In this document: in pieces, positions 61,826 to 64,000 of the stretch | Numbering within the stretch: the stretch's first letter is position 1 | Layout: every line of letters starts with the position of its first letter | Position numbers and translations under genes: made by a program | Notes under the pieces: generated by a model | Told to the model about the DNA's origin: nothing | Databases searched by the model: none | The model's input: the letters and a program-made list of their open reading frames with translations, nothing else | DNA from: Pirellulales bacterium | GTDB lineage: Bacteria > Planctomycetota > Planctomycetia > Pirellulales > PALSA-1355 | DNA: 64,000 bases | Reading direction: 5' to 3' | Assembly (NCBI GenBank): GCA_022844125.1 | Contig: JALHMI010000003.1 | Span: forward strand, 62,001-126,000

Positions 61826-61870
61826 AACGACAAGCCCCAAGAGCATCCGGCCAGGGACGCTCCTGGGGCC
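61826..61870 (-). terminator. Terminator after the first Hsp20 gene
   Basis: An 11-bp stem (61834-61844 with 61859-61869, one G-U pair) followed on the - strand by TTGTCGTT, 29 bases past the Hsp20 stop at 61899. The T-run is poor. Confidence 0.6.
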
Positions 61871-61898
61871 GTCAAGAAATCCTCGCTGGGCCGCCCGC

Positions 61899-62300
61899 TC
61901 AGCTGGCGACCTTGACCGCGATCTTGCGCGGCTTGGCGGCTTCGGCCTTCGGCAGGTGGATTCGCAGGACGCCGTCGGCATACTCGGCCGAGATGCCATC
62001 GACGTCGATTTGCTCGCCAACCTGGAACGAACGATAGAAGCTGCCGATGCCGTACTCCCGAAGCAGGAACCGCTGGTTGGCCGCGTAGCGCGGCGCCACG
62101 CGGGCCTGAACGGTCAACACGCCCTCGGCGAAGTCGATATCCAGCGAATCGCGCTCGACCCCGGGAACGTCCATCACCAGGGTGAGCTCGTTCTCACTCT
62201 CCAGGATGTCGACGTTCGGTCGATAAGCGAGACCCGAATTGGTCGGCTGCTCCGCGGTCGGGGTTTCCTGCACTTGTGGTTCTTTGGTTTCACTTGTCAT
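61899..62300 (-). CDS. Hsp20/alpha-crystallin small heat-shock protein
   Basis: 133 residues with CAGGAGC before the ATG. Alpha-crystallin domain: YRPNVDILESENELTLVMDV, PGVERDSLDIDF, the A-x-x-x-x-G-V-L motif YADGVLRIHLPKAE, and the family RxxxxxF element FLLREYGIGSFYRSF. ATP-independent holdase. Second gene of a pair; the intergenic gap with the other Hsp20 gene is 89 bases. Confidence 0.95.
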   Translation of the reverse strand: MTSETKEPQVQETPTAEQPTNSGLAYRPNVDILESENELTLVMDVPGVERDSLDIDFAEGVLTVQARVAPRYAANQRFLLREYGIGSFYRSFQVGEQIDVDGISAEYADGVLRIHLPKAEAAKPRKIAVKVAS

Positions 62301-62389
62301 GGATTGATGCTCCTGTTCTCTGAACGTCGCGATCAGGGACGACGCGACAGGGTCGTGTGATAAAGTGAGGTCTGTTGCGAATCGTTTGC

Positions 62390-62833
62390 TTACTCCGCGG
62401 CCCGGATGGCGATCTTCTTGGGCTTTGCGCTTTCGGCCTTGGGGAGTTTCACGAGCAGGACGCCGTCGCGGAGACTCGCTTCGACGCGCTGGGCATCGAC
62501 TTCAAACGGGAGGCGGACAACACGATTGAACTGCCCGGCCCCGCGCTCTTGCCGGTGAAACGCGACGCCTTCGCCAGCCATCGTGCTGCGGCGACCTTGA
62601 ATCGTGAGATCGCCGACCATGACCGAGATGTCGAGATCGTCGGACTTTACCCCGGGAAGCTCGGCTTCGGCGAACAGCGAGTCGCCGTCCTCCCAAACGT
62701 TGAGCGCTGGAAAACCTGCCGCGGTGGGCGCCACGGGACGACTGCCGCGACCGAAGAAGTCCTGAACCAACCAATCCATCTCATTCCGAAGTTGGGCGAC
62801 CGGTGAACCCGTGTTGAGACGCCTGAGTACCAT
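62390..62833 (-). CDS. Hsp20/alpha-crystallin small heat-shock protein
   Basis: 147 residues from ATG 62833 (GGAGG 8 bases upstream). MVLRRLNTGSPVAQLRNEMD is a typical Hsp20 amphipathic N-terminus; then FPALNVWEDGDSLFAEAELP, GVKSDDLDISVMVGDLTIQG, GQFNRVVRLPFEVD and DGVLLVKLPKAESAKPKKI. Only moderately similar to its neighbour, so an old duplication; both share the LPKAExAKPxKIA tail. Probably co-transcribed with the other; stress-responsive by family. Confidence 0.95.
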   Translation of the reverse strand: MVLRRLNTGSPVAQLRNEMDWLVQDFFGRGSRPVAPTAAGFPALNVWEDGDSLFAEAELPGVKSDDLDISVMVGDLTIQGRRSTMAGEGVAFHRQERGAGQFNRVVRLPFEVDAQRVEASLRDGVLLVKLPKAESAKPKKIAIRAAE

Positions 62834-63009
62834 GGGAATCGACCTCCGCATTGTGAGCCTTGTCTCTAGTTCAAAAAGGGCGAATTCTCGCGCCCCGGCT
62901 TCGGGCTCGGCGGTCCGCGCCCGAACGGGACGGTGTGCTTGAAATGACTGGATGCGTGGCATCCGATCCGTTAGTTAAGCAACGGGAATGCCAAACGCGA
63001 CGCACTATC

Positions 63010-63022
63010 GCAAGTTACTTGC
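63010..63022. promoter_or_regulatory. Short palindrome upstream of the Hsp20 pair
   Basis: GCAAGT-T-ACTTGC, perfect 6-bp arms. It is 177 bases from the Hsp20 start, so an operator role is possible but unproven. No CIRCE sequence was found. Confidence 0.3.
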
Positions 63023-63065
63023 AGCAAGGCACTTAGGGCGAATAGCAATTGCCGATGAAAGAGAC

Positions 63066-63106
63066 AAGCGGCCTGCCAAAATGACAGGCCGCCTGCTTTT
63101 TTGAAA
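63066..63106. terminator. Terminator hairpin between the surface-protein and Hsp20 genes
   Basis: 8-bp stem GCGGCCTG/CAGGCCGC with a 9-base loop. On the + strand it is followed by TTTTTT; on the - strand, the direction of the gene ending at 63118, by TTGTCTCTTT. Most likely it ends that - strand gene. Confidence 0.6.
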
Positions 63107-63117
63107 CGTCGTTTGGT

Positions 63118-64000
63118 TTAGAGAGTCGAGAGCGACAAATCCAACTCCGCGTCCTCGTCGTCCTCCGCTTCGGCGACGACCAGCGATTCAGCGTCGACCG
63201 GTTCGAGGATCAAGCTGGCAATCGCCGCGTCGACTACCGCAATCGGCGCCGAAACGGTGGCGGCCGGCAATGCCGCCAGTGGTTCGGCTGGCGGTACGAC
63301 CACCGATTCGATGGCGAGCGCCGAGGCTACCGCCGACTGAGAATCGTCGGTATCGGCCGCCATCGGGTCTCCCGGCGGCGTCCAGGTAAGGTTCCGCGTC
63401 AGGAAGCCGGCATTGAAACGTGCGATTAGTTCATCGCCGGCACTCACGGCGCCATCCTTATTGAAGTCGTAGATATTTGTGAGGGGTTGGAGGAACGACG
63501 GGTTATTGCGCGTGGCGAGGGCGTCCGCGGCGGCGGTGGAAACAATCGTGGGTGGCGAATTAATGAATGTATCTCCAAGGCGGCTACCGAAGAAGAACAC
63601 GTCGCTTGCGGCCAGGTTCGTATTGGTGTTGAACCCACCCAGTGTGTCGTTGCCTTCGAAGATTACCTGCAGCCAGGTATTTTCAATGGCATTATTGGCC
63701 CAAATGATCGTGATCCGGTCGCTGCCGCCGACACCTTCGCCTGCACGCACGCTAACGCTCACCGGGGCGGGCGCCTCGGTCCAGGCGCCAACATCACTGC
63801 TCGTGCCCACCTTGAATGTGAAATCGGCGGCCGTGATCGCGCCGGCCGTACCGTCGATGTCAACCATGATGCCATTGATGCCCTTGGCATAGCTGCTGAA
63901 CGCCGAGGTGGGAGCCGTGATGCTGCCAGTGAACTGCAAGGCGACCTTGTCAGTCGCGATCGCATTGTCGTCGGATGGATTCGCGCCGGTTGTATTCCCA
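63118..64000 (-). CDS. Large dockerin-type surface protein, C-terminal part (cut by window edge)
   Basis: The frame stays open to the right edge, so only the last ~294 residues are seen. It has a beta-sandwich-like region (GINGIMVDIDGTAGAITAAD, TIIWANNAIENTWLQVIF), then SSL-type FLQPLTNIYDFNKDGAVSAG with a calcium-loop/dockerin-like motif DFNKDGAVSAGDELIARFN, and an acidic/Ala-rich end (EAEDDEDAELDLSLSTL). This ending is typical of giant planctomycete extracellular proteins. No PEP-CTERM signal, so anchoring or sorting is by another route. Function unknown. Confidence 0.7.
   Translation of the reverse strand, partial: GNTTGANPSDDNAIATDKVALQFTGSITAPTSAFSSYAKGINGIMVDIDGTAGAITAADFTFKVGTSSDVGAWTEAPAPVSVSVRAGEGVGGSDRITIIWANNAIENTWLQVIFEGNDTLGGFNTNTNLAASDVFFFGSRLGDTFINSPPTIVSTAAADALATRNNPSFLQPLTNIYDFNKDGAVSAGDELIARFNAGFLTRNLTWTPPGDPMAADTDDSQSAVASALAIESVVVPPAEPLAALPAATVSAPIAVVDAAIASLILEPVDAESLVVAEAEDDEDAELDLSLSTL

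Noticed and set aside
62834-63060. CIRCE or sigma-32-type heat-shock control ahead of the Hsp20 pair
   Set aside because: Neither TTAGCACTC-N9-GAGTGCTAA nor a CTTGAA/CCCCAT pair is present in the right orientation and spacing; only a short palindrome at 63010 was found.

Overview
This 64 kb window is a GC-rich, densely packed bacterial chromosome segment. Its protein families point to the Planctomycetota, probably a Pirellulales-like lineage. The evidence is a BBP7-type outer-membrane barrel protein, a small Cys-rich secreted protein of a planctomycete type, dockerin/PEP-CTERM and dockerin-like surface proteins, a Tat-exported Gfo/Idh/MocA oxidoreductase, and large open frames with few SD-led starts. 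The parAB genes and two parS sites show that this is the main chromosome. No insertion sequence, prophage, rRNA or CRISPR array was seen. One tRNA gene (Pro, UGG) is present. The taxonomic placement is inferred from family content, not from a marker gene.

Layout. Positions 1-2.8 kb hold the end of a glycosyltransferase, a radical SAM protein and two small membrane or secreted proteins. At 3.1-9.2 kb there is a four-gene + strand cluster: a long coiled-coil protein with four tandem ~174-residue repeats, a formylglycine-generating-enzyme-like protein without the catalytic cysteines, a zinc-ribbon P-loop GTPase, and a GTPase-associated protein of GAP1 type. This is the most system-like and least understood part of the window. 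At 9.2-10.8 kb lie carA and a candidate + strand small RNA that ends in a very strong intrinsic terminator. At 10.8-20.5 kb is an envelope and polysaccharide region: an SGNH hydrolase, two sugar-nucleotide epimerases, a polyprenol-phosphate mannosyltransferase, an MFS transporter, a methyltransferase, and a three-gene set (degenerate BY-kinase-like protein, ExeA/XrtA-type ATPase, Wzz-like coiled-coil membrane protein).

Positions 20.6-26.2 kb carry housekeeping genes: trpF, ahcY, a DUF1015 gene, two parS sites, parA and parB. At 26.3-34.0 kb are an oxidoreductase, a DinB-like protein, BBP7, an old-yellow-enzyme homologue, a membrane protein gene split by an in-frame TAA, tRNA-Pro and an NSS transporter. 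At 34.6-44.8 kb are a minimal dockerin/PEP-CTERM protein, an RmlD-like SDR lacking the catalytic lysine, a transmembrane pseudokinase, a NUDIX hydrolase, an M50 protease, an HD-GYP protein, an HpcH/HpaI aldolase, an ECF sigma factor with a small upstream ORF, and DUF423. At 45.0-54.3 kb is a - strand pilM-(N)-O-P-Q-like operon ending in a 1286-residue secretin with TPR-like repeats. At 54.7-64 kb are a GH38-like protein, cmk, plsC, a lipoprotein, yjbQ, holB, two Hsp20 genes and the C-terminal end of a large dockerin-bearing surface protein.

Functional links. The EPS-type set, the PEP-CTERM protein and the sugar-nucleotide genes fit surface-polysaccharide and sorting biology. The PilM/secretin operon fits an inner-to-outer-membrane trafficking machine. 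The GTPase/GAP1 cluster fits an NTP-dependent regulatory or conflict module whose trigger and output cannot be read from sequence alone. Promoters and terminators were located by eye and are offered as candidates.
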